Source: Pollutimonas sp963706785 (GTDB lineage: Bacteria > Pseudomonadota > Gammaproteobacteria > Burkholderiales > Burkholderiaceae_B). From it: a DNA stretch of 64,000 nt. Positions within the stretch are counted from its first letter, which is position 1; each line of letters opens with the position of its first letter. This document shows positions 25,847 to 35,508 of this stretch, in pieces. The stretch covers positions 1 to 64,000 of the forward strand of contig CAVPNJ010000009.1 of assembly GCA_963706785.1 (NCBI GenBank). The letters run 5' to 3'. A model generated the notes under the pieces. It did not search any database, was not told the DNA's origin, and worked only from the letters and a program-made list of their open reading frames with translations. The position numbers and the translations under genes are program-made.

Positions 25847-27085
25847 ATGTTCAAAGCCGCTCGTATATTGCAAGCTACTTCTGTTTTTCTCTTAATGACG
25901 GGCTGTGGCACCACCCAAACCAGCGCTTTGTCAGCCGAACAGCTTGGGACGAAAGCTGCAGCCAAGACGAATAGCGGAACACCAACTTCGGCCGCCGCGC
26001 GCGAAGCGCTTTCGGGCGCATCAATCAAGGCCGGGACGTCTATCGTCAGCAGTAGCGGATTTCTGCAAGCGAATGGCGATTTGACGCCTAATATTCAGGC
26101 CTACGCGCTCGAAGTCTCCATGAGCCGGAACATACCCTTGGAGCACGTAGTAGGGCTGCTGAAGAATGCACAATTCAGCGCAACCGCCGCCAAGCTGATG
26201 ACTCCAAGCAAGACCCCTGTTCGTCGCAGCTGGGTTACCTATCGCAATCGATTTGTTGAGCCGGTTCGTATCAAGGCCGGCGTAGAATTCTGGAGTGAAC
26301 ACCGGGCGGCGCTCGACAAAACAGCGCGGGACTACGGCGTCCCTCCGTCCATTATCGTTGCAATCATTGGAGTCGAGACGCTGTATGGGCGGAATACCGG
26401 CAACTTCCGGGTGCTTGATGCGTTGGCAACGTTGGGGTTCCGCTATCCGGACAGCGGCCGGCCTGAACGCAGCCAATTATTCCGGGACCAATTGGCCGAC
26501 TTAATCCAGCTTGATTACGAGAAAAAACTGGATGCCCATGAAGTGCAAGGGTCTTTCGCCGGCGCCATTGGCCTTCCGCAGTTCATGCCGGGCAGCCTGA
26601 TGCGTTATGCCGCCGATGGAAATAATGACGGGCGCATCGATCTTCTTTCCAGTGTGGAAGATGCAATAGTCTCCGTAGCGAACTTTTTAAAGTTTCACGG
26701 CTGGGAACCGGGTCTGCCTGTGTTCGCGCCGCTTATCCTTCCCGCCAATCCACAGGCGTTGGTGGTTGGTGGCCTGAACCCCACCTACGACTGGATTACA
26801 TTGCAGAACCGGGGCGCAAAGGTCCGTCCCGCGACGGGAAACCAACTTGCTCAGAAACCACAAAAAGCCGCTATGCTAGTGGATAACACCGGTGCCGCGT
26901 GGAAACAACACAAGCTTGGGGTGGTCGACTTGCTCGACGAACCGCGCAACCTGGCGGAATACCGCACCGGAACACCGAATTTCTTCGCGATAACGCATTA
27001 CAACCGAAGCTACTTTTATGCCACCTCGGTGGCGGATCTTGCACAAGCCCTGTCAGACCAGATGGGATATGGTGGGCCTAACTAG
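25847..27085 (+). CDS. mltB: Lytic murein transglycosylase B
   Basis: A 412-residue outer-membrane lipoprotein. Lipobox LMTGC gives Cys20 as the lipidated residue. The catalytic Glu lies in IIGVETLYGRNTGNF; FAGAIGLPQFMPGSLMRYA and the DGNNDGRIDL stretch are typical of the MltB family (SLT-fold). It cleaves peptidoglycan to 1,6-anhydromuropeptides. SD AAGGAAG is close to the ATG. It diverges from the deacetylase-family gene and converges on cysM. Confidence 0.94.
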   Translation: MFKAARILQATSVFLLMTGCGTTQTSALSAEQLGTKAAAKTNSGTPTSAAAREALSGASIKAGTSIVSSSGFLQANGDLTPNIQAYALEVSMSRNIPLEHVVGLLKNAQFSATAAKLMTPSKTPVRRSWVTYRNRFVEPVRIKAGVEFWSEHRAALDKTARDYGVPPSIIVAIIGVETLYGRNTGNFRVLDALATLGFRYPDSGRPERSQLFRDQLADLIQLDYEKKLDAHEVQGSFAGAIGLPQFMPGSLMRYAADGNNDGRIDLLSSVEDAIVSVANFLKFHGWEPGLPVFAPLILPANPQALVVGGLNPTYDWITLQNRGAKVRPATGNQLAQKPQKAAMLVDNTGAAWKQHKLGVVDLLDEPRNLAEYRTGTPNFFAITHYNRSYFYATSVADLAQALSDQMGYGGPN

Positions 27086-27117
27086 CTTATACCGCCCACC
27101 GTTTCCTGGCGAAATTC

Positions 27118-28023
27118 TTAATTGAACACGCCCGTAGATAAGTAGCGATCACCACGGTCGCAGACAATGAAAACGATAGTTGAGTTTTCAACCCGAGCGG
27201 CCACCCGCATTGCAGCGACCAGGGCGCCCGCTGACGAAATACCAGCAAAGATGCCCTCTTGGGCCGCCATGCGGCGGGCCATGTCCTCGGCCTCGGCTTG
27301 GCCGATCAGTTCGAACTCATCGACTTCGGAGGGGTGGTAGATGGCCGGCTGATAAGCCTCGGGCCATTTACGTATGCCGGGGATCTGTGCGCCTTCCGCC
27401 GGTTGTGCGCCGATTATCTGCACATTGGGATTCTGCGAGCGAAGATACGAACCCACACCCATGATCGTGCCGGTCGTTCCCATCGCGCTTACGAAATGAC
27501 TGATCTGCCCTTCGGTTTGTTGCCAAAGTTCTGGGCCGGTGGTCTCAATATGAGCTAGCGTATTGTCTGGATTGGCGAATTGATCCAGGACTTTGCCTTT
27601 TCCTTCGGCCTGCATTTTAGTGGCGAGGTCGCGCGCATATTCCATACCGCCCTGGCTGGCCGGAGTAAGGATCAACTGCGCCCCGTAAGCCGTCATAGAA
27701 GCGCGCCGTTCAACCGAAAGATTGTCCGGCATGATAAGAATCATCTTGTAGCCGCGTACCGCGGCCATCATGGCCAAGGCAATACCCGTGTTGCCGCTGG
27801 TAGCCTCGATTAGCGTATCGCCCGGTTTAATATCGCCACGCGCTTCGGCGTGGCGGATCATAGAACTTGCGGCACGATCTTTGACCGAGCCCGCAGGGTT
27901 GTTGCCTTCTAGTTTGGCCAAAATTACATTGCCGCGCTGCTCGGCCAGTGCCCCAGGGATGCGTTGCAGACGTACAAGAGGTGTAGCGCCTATGGTGTCT
28001 TCAATGGTCAGGTACTTTTTCAT
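27118..28023 (-). CDS. cysM: Cysteine synthase B
   Basis: A 301-residue PLP enzyme that makes cysteine from O-acetylserine and sulfide or thiosulfate. The PLP Lys48 is in NNPAGSVKDRAA, and EATSGNTGIALAM and GTTGTIMGVG are present. It is CysM rather than CysK by the GYKMILIMPDNLSVER type of stretch and by its length. I start at 28023 (MKKYLTIED); the upstream extension is open but not conserved. Confidence 0.95.
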   Translation of the reverse strand: MKKYLTIEDTIGATPLVRLQRIPGALAEQRGNVILAKLEGNNPAGSVKDRAASSMIRHAEARGDIKPGDTLIEATSGNTGIALAMMAAVRGYKMILIMPDNLSVERRASMTAYGAQLILTPASQGGMEYARDLATKMQAEGKGKVLDQFANPDNTLAHIETTGPELWQQTEGQISHFVSAMGTTGTIMGVGSYLRSQNPNVQIIGAQPAEGAQIPGIRKWPEAYQPAIYHPSEVDEFELIGQAEAEDMARRMAAQEGIFAGISSAGALVAAMRVAARVENSTIVFIVCDRGDRYLSTGVFN

Positions 28024-28118
28024 GCAGGAAATGATACACCGATCAGGACTATGCGAGCATGAAAAATATCCGGCGCGCACGGCATGATGCCGGCCATGGC
28101 AAGTACCAGACCTTGAGC

Positions 28119-28739
28119 TTAGGGAGATTTCTTGAAAGTAAGCGAGGATGAGCCCATTTTTATCAAGCCCTGATTCTTGCTGCCGGTGGCTTTATCAATG
28201 CGCGACACATCCCGACTGCCCGACGAGTTGCTCGCGGCTGTTGGGTTGGGAGATGCCGCGAATTCTTGAGACGGGCTGGTGCCTATAGCGGTGCCCCTTG
28301 TACCCAGCGTAAGCCCGGACGCCTGCAGGCTTGCAACTTTTTTTGGGCCTATCCCTTTGACACGATCAGAAAGATCTTCGAACGATTCATATCGGCCTGC
28401 TCGCGTGCGTTCTTCAATGATAGTCTGCGCTGTTTTCGGACCAATACCACGCAGACCCTGGAGTTGTTCCTGGCTGGCGCTATTCACATCTATGGCATGG
28501 GCCAATCCGGGCGCAATGCCGCTGACCACGAGACCAGCGCGTGCGAGCAGTGCAGCAGCGCTTGTCAGTCCTGTTGCCGCTGGCATACTCAGGCTGGTGG
28601 CCAGCCCCATGGCACCCAGCGTCAATCCCACTAGAGACCGTCGTTTAGCGGGATATCTGACGCATGGCGTGATGGCAACACGCGTAGTGAATTTTTCGAA
28701 TAAAGGACGCGCTACGGTTGATTCGGTAAAGGGGTTCAT
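28119..28739 (-). CDS. comEA: ComEA-family helix-hairpin-helix protein
   Basis: A 206-residue protein. An N-terminal hydrophobic stretch (about residues 36-76) serves as membrane anchor or signal, ending near GLAHA. Then a double helix-hairpin-helix domain follows (IDVNSASQEQLQGLRGIGPKTAQ, next VKGIGPKKVASLQ). ComEA binds incoming DNA in the periplasm during natural transformation. The C-terminal 60 residues are low-complexity (Ser, Gly, Asn). No other competence genes are in the window. Confidence 0.85.
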   Translation of the reverse strand: MNPFTESTVARPLFEKFTTRVAITPCVRYPAKRRSLVGLTLGAMGLATSLSMPAATGLTSAAALLARAGLVVSGIAPGLAHAIDVNSASQEQLQGLRGIGPKTAQTIIEERTRAGRYESFEDLSDRVKGIGPKKVASLQASGLTLGTRGTAIGTSPSQEFAASPNPTAASNSSGSRDVSRIDKATGSKNQGLIKMGSSSLTFKKSP

Positions 28740-28932
28740 TTGCAGCCTCCGAGAAAGAAGTAAAGGCAGCGCCGTTCAATTGCGGAATCCTGCAATACGA
28801 ATCGAACAACACTTCCTGTCTGCAATGATGCTGAAATCGCGTGACATGGGCGAGCCGGTACACCCTCAATAGTCCATGCGTAGACTTACGTCAGTGCCTT
28901 CCGGGAACAGAGTGCCCCGCTGCTACATCCCC

Positions 28933-29928
28933 TTATAAACGCCCTTGTTCCAGTAAATTTTCTACGTATGCGCTGACCCCCACGTGAACATCACGCAGTG
29001 TTTTCTCATAGCCGGCCGCACGCAATTGAGACAAATCGGCTTGAGTATGGCTTTGGTAGCGCCCTTTAAGATCGTTGGGAAAAGGAACGTATTGAATCAG
29101 TCGCTGCTCGACCAGCTCGTGTAACGATAAGGTTGGCAATTTTTTGTGGACTCGCAGTGAATTCACGACGGTCTGCGCAATATCATTAAAGGGTTGAGCC
29201 CTTCCGGTACCGCAATTGAAAATGCCGGATTTTTCCGGGTGGTCAAGAAAGAATAGATTTACGTCGACCACATCATCCACATAGACGAAGTCACGTGATT
29301 GCCCACCATCGGCGTAACCGTCCCAGCCGCCGAACAAACGCACATGCCCTTCTGCCTGGAATTGGTTCATATTGTGAAAAGCAACCGACGCCATGCGGCC
29401 TTTGTGCTGTTCATTTGGCCCGTAAACATTGAAATAGCGCAAACCTACGACCGGAGCCGTCAGCGCATTCAAATGGCGACGCAAGACCTGATCAAATAGA
29501 AATTTCGAATAACCGTAAACATTCAGCGGTGATTCGTATAAGGCGTTTTCTTTGTAAACCGGTCCTGCACCGTACACGGCTGCCGACGATGCATAAACCA
29601 GCGGGATCTTGTTCGCCTGGCAAAACTGGAATAGTTCAAGAGTGACCCGATAATTGTTATCCAGCATATATTGCCCATTGCGCTCAGTGGTATCCGAACA
29701 CGCACCCTGGTGGAATACAGCTTCAATGTTTGAGAACTGCCCCCGTGCCACACGCTGGCGAAAATCATCCTTGTGCAGATAATCGGCAATTTCGCCGCCC
29801 ACCAAATTGACGAATTTATCGCCTTCGGTAAGGTCGTCAACTACGAGAATATCGGTGTAGCCCCGACGATTCAATCCGCGCACGAGGTTACTGCCAATAA
29901 AGCCGGCGCCTCCGGTTACTACTATCAT
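28933..29928 (-). CDS. hldD: ADP-glyceromanno-heptose 6-epimerase
   Basis: A 331-residue short-chain dehydrogenase/reductase. The NADP-binding VTGGAGFIGSNLVRGLN and the catalytic Tyr of NVYGYSKFLFDQ are present. It makes ADP-L-glycero-beta-D-manno-heptose for the LPS inner core. Its ATG overlaps the kinase stop by 4 bases (ATGA). Typical neighbours hldE and lapB are upstream. Confidence 0.97.
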   Translation of the reverse strand: MIVVTGGAGFIGSNLVRGLNRRGYTDILVVDDLTEGDKFVNLVGGEIADYLHKDDFRQRVARGQFSNIEAVFHQGACSDTTERNGQYMLDNNYRVTLELFQFCQANKIPLVYASSAAVYGAGPVYKENALYESPLNVYGYSKFLFDQVLRRHLNALTAPVVGLRYFNVYGPNEQHKGRMASVAFHNMNQFQAEGHVRLFGGWDGYADGGQSRDFVYVDDVVDVNLFFLDHPEKSGIFNCGTGRAQPFNDIAQTVVNSLRVHKKLPTLSLHELVEQRLIQYVPFPNDLKGRYQSHTQADLSQLRAAGYEKTLRDVHVGVSAYVENLLEQGRL

Positions 29929-30854
29929 AATAATTCCTCCGCTGTCACGATCGATGTGCCTAGCTTTCCCACTACAACGCCCCCGGCTCGGTTAGCCCAT
30001 AGGACGGCCTCGAACCACTCCAGGCCGGCTGCACGCGTAACAGCCAGCGTGGCCAACACCGTATCGCCGGCGCCTGACACATCAAACACTTCGTGAGCGT
30101 GCGCGTCAGTATGCTGGCGCCCACGTTCGGTGAATAAAGTCATGCCCTGCTCGGACCGTGTCACCAGCAAAGCATCCAGTCCTAATTCGGAACGCAACTT
30201 CTGTGCGCGTAGCTCGAGCTCTTCTTCGTTCTGCCATCGGCCCACGGCTTCTTGCATTTCAGACCGATTAGGAGTGATCATGGTGGCACCATGATAACGC
30301 TGGTATTGATGGCCTTTAGGATCAACCAATATGGGGACACCGGCTTCCCGAGCCGCCACGATCAACGCCTCGACATGTGAAAGCGCCCCCTTAGCATAAT
30401 CGGAGAGCACAAGAATATCGTGCCGGCCAATGAGCCCGCGAGCCCGGTTTAGTAGTTCGTCAAGGCCCTGCTTGCCTGGCACTTCCTCGAAGTCCACACG
30501 CAGCAGTTGCTGTTGCCGCCCCAGAACTCGCATCTTCAAAGTGGTCGGAGCCGTGTGATCGGCTACCAAACATGCATTGATCCCCGCCTCGTGTACCAGC
30601 GTATTGATCTTGTCTCCAGCTTCGTCTGCGCCAATGAGTCCCAGTAGACTGGCCTTGGCACCAAGAGCGACGATATTGCGCGCCACGTTCGCCGCCCCGC
30701 CTAGACGGTCTTCCCGCCGCGCCACCCGCACCACCGGTACGGGCGCCTCGGGCGAAATACGTTCGACTTCGCCGAACCAATAGCGATCCAGCATCACATC
30801 GCCTGCTACCAGCACTTTTACCTGGCTTACCGCCTGGATCGGAAAAGCCATCAT
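29925..30854 (-). CDS. hldE: D-glycero-beta-D-manno-heptose-7-phosphate kinase (HldE domain I only)
   Basis: A 309-residue PfkB-family sugar kinase. Seen: GGAANVARNIVALGAKASLL, the ATP/anion-hole motif DVSGAGDTVLATLA with the catalytic Asp. In enterobacteria it is the N-terminal half of HldE; here the adenylyltransferase half is missing, as is normal in betaproteobacteria where it is a separate gene (not in this window). The start overlaps the lapB stop, giving the chain lapB-hldE-hldD. Confidence 0.94.
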   Translation of the reverse strand: MMAFPIQAVSQVKVLVAGDVMLDRYWFGEVERISPEAPVPVVRVARREDRLGGAANVARNIVALGAKASLLGLIGADEAGDKINTLVHEAGINACLVADHTAPTTLKMRVLGRQQQLLRVDFEEVPGKQGLDELLNRARGLIGRHDILVLSDYAKGALSHVEALIVAAREAGVPILVDPKGHQYQRYHGATMITPNRSEMQEAVGRWQNEEELELRAQKLRSELGLDALLVTRSEQGMTLFTERGRQHTDAHAHEVFDVSGAGDTVLATLAVTRAAGLEWFEAVLWANRAGGVVVGKLGTSIVTAEELL

Positions 30855-32119
30855 TTCATTTCCTCGAGGCGGCGTGGTTCATAGGTTTCCCAGGAATTGC
30901 AGCCCGGACACTGCCAATAAAAGTTGCGTGCTTCGAATCCACACACTCGGCAAGAATAACGATCCAAACGTTGAGTGTGTTTATGGATCAGGGAACGCAA
31001 CAGATTAAGATCGGCTCCCGACCCAACGTCGACCGTCGAAGCAAGAGGTGCAAGCACGCTTCCGCTGGCCGAAGCAGGCTCGATAACGTTGGAAGAGCCT
31101 TGTGTAGCGAGTTCGGCCTCTAACAGGCGATCCAGTCCCAGTAAAGAAGGATGGGCGCGCAGCGATTCACGTGCGAACGCCCAGGCCGGCGTATACCCTT
31201 CCTGAGTACGAAGCTCGCGAAACACCACGTTGAAAGTTTCAAGTGAAGGATAGCGCATGTAGTGGTTACGTAGCAGTTGCAGGCCTTCCACCTGTTGCCC
31301 AGCCTGTCGATAGCTTTCGAGAATATTCGCCGCGACAAGGCCTGCATATTCCGGCGCAATATTCAGGACCGACACGAGGTAGCTGCGTTCGCGCTCAGGC
31401 TTGCCATTGAGCCGAGCCAGATGCGCACGCAACATAGCTATTCGCGCTTCTGACGCTTGCCCTCGTGTTTGACCACGCAAAGCACTGGCCGCGTTATCAG
31501 CAGCATCGAGCGCCTCTTCAGCCGCTAGAAAGTCTGGTGGTTTGATCGCCATCGCGGCCACCGCGCGTTCGCACTGATAATGCACCAACTGCGGGACGGG
31601 CTCATCGACCAATGCCCGCAGACGCTTGACCGCTTCGATCGCGCGTGGCCAGTCATGTTCGGATTCGTAGATTCGTATCAAAGCCCTGACGGCGGGAACC
31701 GCAAAGCGTGTATCAAGCACTTGTTCGAACGCTTGCTCGGCTCGGTCCAGCATGCCCGCTTTCAGGAAATCCTGAGCCAGTTCATGCTGGGCGTTCTCGC
31801 GATCGGCCTGCGGCAGGTCAGCGCGCGCCAACAAACTTTGATGCACCCGTATCGCCCGCTCCATTTCCCCCCGGCGCCGAAAAAGGCTGCCTAAAGCAAA
31901 ATGCAATTCAGTCGTTTCGGGATCCAGCTTTGCCACTTCGACGAATGCATCGATAGCGCGGTCGGGCTCCTCGTTAAGAAGAAAGTTCAGCCCTTTGAAA
32001 TACGAATTGGGCAAGGTGCGTGTTTCGGAAAGCATCTGCCTGATATCAACGCGTGCTGCGATCCAGCCCAGCGCGAATAGCAATGGCAAGAAAATCAACC
32101 ACCAGGGTTCAAAATCCAC
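30851..32119 (-). CDS. lapB: Lipopolysaccharide assembly protein B (YciM)
   Basis: A 422-residue inner-membrane protein. One N-terminal helix (residues about 4-22), then a long TPR array (GLNFLLNEEPDRAIDAFVEV begins it), and a C-terminal rubredoxin-like zinc ribbon (YSCRVCGF, then CPGCNSW). LapB tunes LpxC turnover through FtsH and so the LPS amount. It sits between lapA and hldE, 21 bases after lapA. Confidence 0.94.
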   Translation of the reverse strand: MDFEPWWLIFLPLLFALGWIAARVDIRQMLSETRTLPNSYFKGLNFLLNEEPDRAIDAFVEVAKLDPETTELHFALGSLFRRRGEMERAIRVHQSLLARADLPQADRENAQHELAQDFLKAGMLDRAEQAFEQVLDTRFAVPAVRALIRIYESEHDWPRAIEAVKRLRALVDEPVPQLVHYQCERAVAAMAIKPPDFLAAEEALDAADNAASALRGQTRGQASEARIAMLRAHLARLNGKPERERSYLVSVLNIAPEYAGLVAANILESYRQAGQQVEGLQLLRNHYMRYPSLETFNVVFRELRTQEGYTPAWAFARESLRAHPSLLGLDRLLEAELATQGSSNVIEPASASGSVLAPLASTVDVGSGADLNLLRSLIHKHTQRLDRYSCRVCGFEARNFYWQCPGCNSWETYEPRRLEEMK

Positions 32120-32140
32120 TCTGTAAAACCTCAGGTTAAT

Positions 32141-32464
32141 TTACAAGGGGGCCAGCGGAGCAACCGTTTCAGGCGCAAGGGCCTCGCCCGGAACATTGGG
32201 ATGGCGCAGCCTTTCTTCGAGGCGAACCACATCGCGCCTGAGCTTGTTGGCTTCGCGGCGACGTCGCATGATTGAAGGCGCCGCCACCAGCAGACCAAAG
32301 ACTACGCCCAGCACGAACACCGACAGCATGACTACGATAAGCGGCACGCCCGTTACGACATGGTCAGCGAAAAAGTTGACATTCACAGGGCCCGTATTTT
32401 TCAGGGCGAACATCAGGACGACAATGAACACCAACAGTCGCAATATCCAAACGAGATAACGCAT
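32141..32464 (-). CDS. lapA: Lipopolysaccharide assembly protein A domain protein
   Basis: A 107-residue membrane protein with two helices (about residues 3-22 and 42-64) and a short C-terminal coiled stretch, the LapA/YciS (DUF1049) layout. It works with LapB. Start at 32464 (MRYLVWILRLLVF); an upstream ATG at 32497 adds 11 residues without family support. Acidic and Pro-Ala-rich end. Confidence 0.88.
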   Translation of the reverse strand: MRYLVWILRLLVFIVVLMFALKNTGPVNVNFFADHVVTGVPLIVVMLSVFVLGVVFGLLVAAPSIMRRRREANKLRRDVVRLEERLRHPNVPGEALAPETVAPLAPL

Positions 32465-32534
32465 GATGAATACTCCACTAAACCAGGATTTGGACAATTG
32501 TAAGGGGAATAGCCGGCAATACTTTGAGGGTCAC

Positions 32535-32572
32535 AAAAGAAAAACAGGCCCTCGCAATGGAGGGCCTGTATA
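32535..32572 (-). terminator. Rho-independent terminator after ihfB
   Basis: On the minus strand ACAGGCCCTC and GAGGGCCTGT form a 10-base-pair stem with a 6-base loop and a TTTTTCTTTT tail. It ends the rpsA-ihfB unit before lapA. Confidence 0.9.
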
Positions 32573-32632
32573 CATCGGCAATATTTGCAACGGATAACCT
32601 AGGCCACCGCAGTGTGACCCTGGCTAAAAGAC

Positions 32633-32992
32633 TTAGCCGTGCATAATACGCGTATCGAAGTGTCCTAACGTAAACGCAGACTCGCTGGCAGCTGCCTTGA
32701 CTTCGTCGTCGTAGGCAGAGTCGACTCGCTCGCGCAATTCCTTGCCAGCCTTGAAGTGTGGCACCTGTTTACCAGGCACCATCACTTTTTCACCGGACTT
32801 CGGATTACGACCGATGCGCGGCGAACGTTCGGATAAGGAAAAGCTTCCGAAGCCACGGATCTCGATACGCTGGCCACTGACCAGGGCCTGGGTCATCGCA
32901 TCGAGCACCGTTTTAACGGCATAGTCCGTGTCGCGCACTGCCAGTTGCGGGTAGCGACTGGCAAGTATCGCTATCAGTTCTGACTTGGTCAC
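32633..32992 (-). CDS. ihfB: Integration host factor subunit beta
   Basis: A 119-residue DNA-bending protein. The HU/IHF signature around RIEIRGFGSFSLSERSPRIG and the intercalating Pro in GRNPKSGE are seen. It pairs with IhfA, not in this window. The start is GTG at 32992, 5 bases after the rpsA stop, with no clear ribosome site, suggesting coupling to rpsA. About 20 residues longer at the C-terminus than E. coli IhfB. Confidence 0.95.
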   Translation of the reverse strand: MTKSELIAILASRYPQLAVRDTDYAVKTVLDAMTQALVSGQRIEIRGFGSFSLSERSPRIGRNPKSGEKVMVPGKQVPHFKAGKELRERVDSAYDDEVKAAASESAFTLGHFDTRIMHG

Positions 32993-32997
32993 ACCAA

Positions 32998-34714
32998 TTA
33001 ACCGTCGTCGCGCTGCTGATCAAGCTTAGCTTTGAGCAAGGCACCCAGATTAGTAGTACCCGACGAAGCACTGGCTTCGGACATGCGCTGAATGGTATCG
33101 GCAGTTTCCGCGGTGTCGCGGGCCTTGATCGACAATTGGATCGAACGCGTCTTGCGGTCAATATTGAGAATCATGGCTTCAACGTTCTCGCCAGCCTTGA
33201 GTGCGGTCGTTGCATCTTCCACACGGCCAGTCGAAATTTCCGAAGCGCGCAGGTAGCCTTCAACATCGAGCGACAGCGTTACAACAGCACCCTTGGCTTC
33301 GACCGACTTGATGACGCCCGGAACTACAGCACCCTTGTCGTAAGTTGCCACGAAGTTGTTGAACGGATCGCCTTCAAGCTGCTTGATGCCCAGCGAGATG
33401 CGCTCCTTGTCGGTGTCGATACCCAGAACCACGGCGTCGATTTCGTCGCCCTTCTTGAAGTTGCGAACCGCTTCTTCGCCGGTTTCCGTCCAGGACAGAT
33501 CGGACAAGTGAACCAGGCCATCGATACCACCAGGCAAGCCAACGAACACGCCAAAGTCGGTGATCGACTTGATAGCGCCACGGACTTTATCGCCACGTTT
33601 GAAGTTGATGGAGAATTCTTCCCACGGGTTAGCGCGGCACTGCTTCATGCCCAACGAAATACGGCGGCGGTCTTCGTCGATTTCCAGGACCATGACTTCG
33701 ACTTCTTCACCCAAAGTGACTACCTTGCGTGGATCGACGTTTTTGTTGGTCCAATCCATTTCGGAGACGTGGACCAGACCTTCGATACCGGCTTCGACTT
33801 CAACGAATGCACCGTAGTCGGTAAGGTTCGTGACCTTACCGAACAGACGCGTACCCTGCGGGATAGCGGCGAGCGAGGCCGACCCATGGGTCTTCGCCCA
33901 ACTGCTTGACGCCCAGCGAAACGCGGCTCTTTTCTTGATCGAACTTGAGCACTTTGGCTTCGACTTCTTGACCGACTTGCAAGACTTCCGAAGGGTGACG
34001 CACGCGACGCCAGGCCATATCGGTAATGTGCAGCAGGCCATCGATACCGCCGAGGTCGACGAATGCGCCGTAATCGGTGATATTCTTGACGACGCCTTTG
34101 ACCACAGCGCCTTCGCTGAGGGTTTCGAGCAGTTTTTGACGCTCTTCGCCCATGCTGGCTTCAAGTACCGAGCGACGCGACAGCACAACGTTGTTGCGCT
34201 TGCGGTCGAGCTTGATGACCTTGAATTCCATGGTCTTGCCCTCGTAGGGCGTAGTGTCCTTGACAGGACGCAGATCAACCAGTGAACCAGGAAGGAAGGC
34301 GCGGATGCCATTGGTCATGACCGTCAGGCCGCCCTTTACCTTACCGGTAATGGTGCCAGTAACCATTTCACCAGACTCAAGAGCCTGTTCCAGCTGCAGC
34401 CAGGCCGACAAGCGTTTGGCGCGATCACGCGACAGGATGGTATCGCCGTAACCGTTTTCGAGCGAATCAATGGCAACCGACACAAAGTCGCCAGGTTGGA
34501 CTTCGAGCTCGCCCTGATCGTTCAGAAATTCTTCGAGGGGAATCAACGCCTCGGACTTGAGGCCGGCATTAACCACGACAAAATTGTGATCGATGCGTAC
34601 GACTTCAGCCGAAATAACTTCACCAGACTTCATGTCCTGGTTCTTAATACTTTCGGCAAACAGGTCGGCAAAGCTTTCGCCGCCGGTGGCAGCAGAGGTG
34701 GAAATGGTGGACAT
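32998..34714 (-). CDS. rpsA: 30S ribosomal protein S1 (frameshifted in this sequence)
   Basis: Ribosomal protein S1, six S1/OB repeats, which binds mRNA for initiation. The start is at 34714 (MSTISTSAATGGESF); the first part covers repeats 1 to about 3 up to LGEDPWVGLARRYP, and the second, in another frame, resumes at PQGTRLFGKVTNL and continues through repeats to 32998. The break lies in CGGG at 33859-33862 (minus strand TATCCCGCAGGG, expected TATCCGCAGGG). Removing one base gives about 571 residues, a normal S1 length. As S1 is essential, an error in the sequence is the likely cause. Like many rpsA genes it has only a weak ribosome site. Confidence 0.93.
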
Positions 34715-34820
34715 TAAATGAAATCCATAAGCCAGGATGGCTGTTAAAAACACACCAGGGAAAAACGCCCCAGTGGAGTAAAAAATAATTCCAGGCTGGC
34801 AAACCGCGCAGCAATAGCGC

Positions 34821-35508
34821 CTACTGTGCCGCCGAGAACCCCAGACTCGACCAAAAGTCGAGCACTACATCGACCGTTTCATCGATACTTAAACTTGATG
34901 AATCGACCGTCTTGGCGTCCGCTGCCGCAACAAGCGGTGCAGTCGTCCTAGTTCGGTCACGCTCATCGCGCGCCCGCATGTCTTCCAACAAGCCCGTTAG
35001 GTTAGCAGAAAACCCCTTTTCCTTCAACTGCTTACAGCGCCTTTCCGCCCTTGCCCGTACGTCAGCCACTAAAAATATCTTTAAAGCAGCATCCGGAAAG
35101 ACTACAGTGCCCATATCGCGCCCGTCGGCGACAAGCCCTGGAGCTATCCGAAACGCACGCTGGCGGTCGAGTAATGCCTTACGCAAAGCCGGATACGTGG
35201 CGATTTTCGACGCCAAGTTTCCCACACTTTCGTGTCTGATTAGCGCAGCAACATCGTCGCCAGAGAGCAACACAAGATCACCTTCAAAAGCGACCTCCAG
35301 CCGTTCGGCGACACGGGCCACCGCGTTCTCGTCTTCAGGATCGACACCCTGTTGCTGCACAGCTAGTGCAGTAAGCCGGTAAAGAGCGCCACTATCGAGC
35401 ACCGTCCACCCCAAGAGCCTGCGCCACCCGGTGAGCGATCGTACCCTTTCCGGAGGCGGTAGGGCCATCGATAGTAATAACGGGAGACGAAGATGACAGC
35501 GCGTTCAT
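34821..35508 (-). CDS. cmk: Cytidylate kinase, fused to AroA (frameshifted)
   Basis: CMP/dCMP kinase. The P-loop ITIDGPTASGKGT begins 9 residues after MNALSSSS (ATG at 35508). The frame breaks at CCCC 35409-35412 (minus strand CTTGGGGTGG, expected CTTGGGTGG), and the protein then continues as WTVLDSGALYRL, with VADGRDMGTVVFPDA and the lid RARAERRCKQL. One base too many explains it. There is no stop codon between aroA and this frame, so in the cell the two are likely one polypeptide; internal initiation at 35508 cannot be excluded. It ends about 107 bases before rpsA. Confidence 0.88.

Noticed and set aside
33136..33909. Plus-strand 257-codon frame inside rpsA
   Set aside because: Antisense shadow of a GC-skewed coding region; no start signal.
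33893..34311. Out-of-frame extension before the second half of rpsA
   Set aside because: This Ser/Arg-rich sequence is the wrong frame over repeat 2-3; the true S1 sequence there is in the first-frame part.
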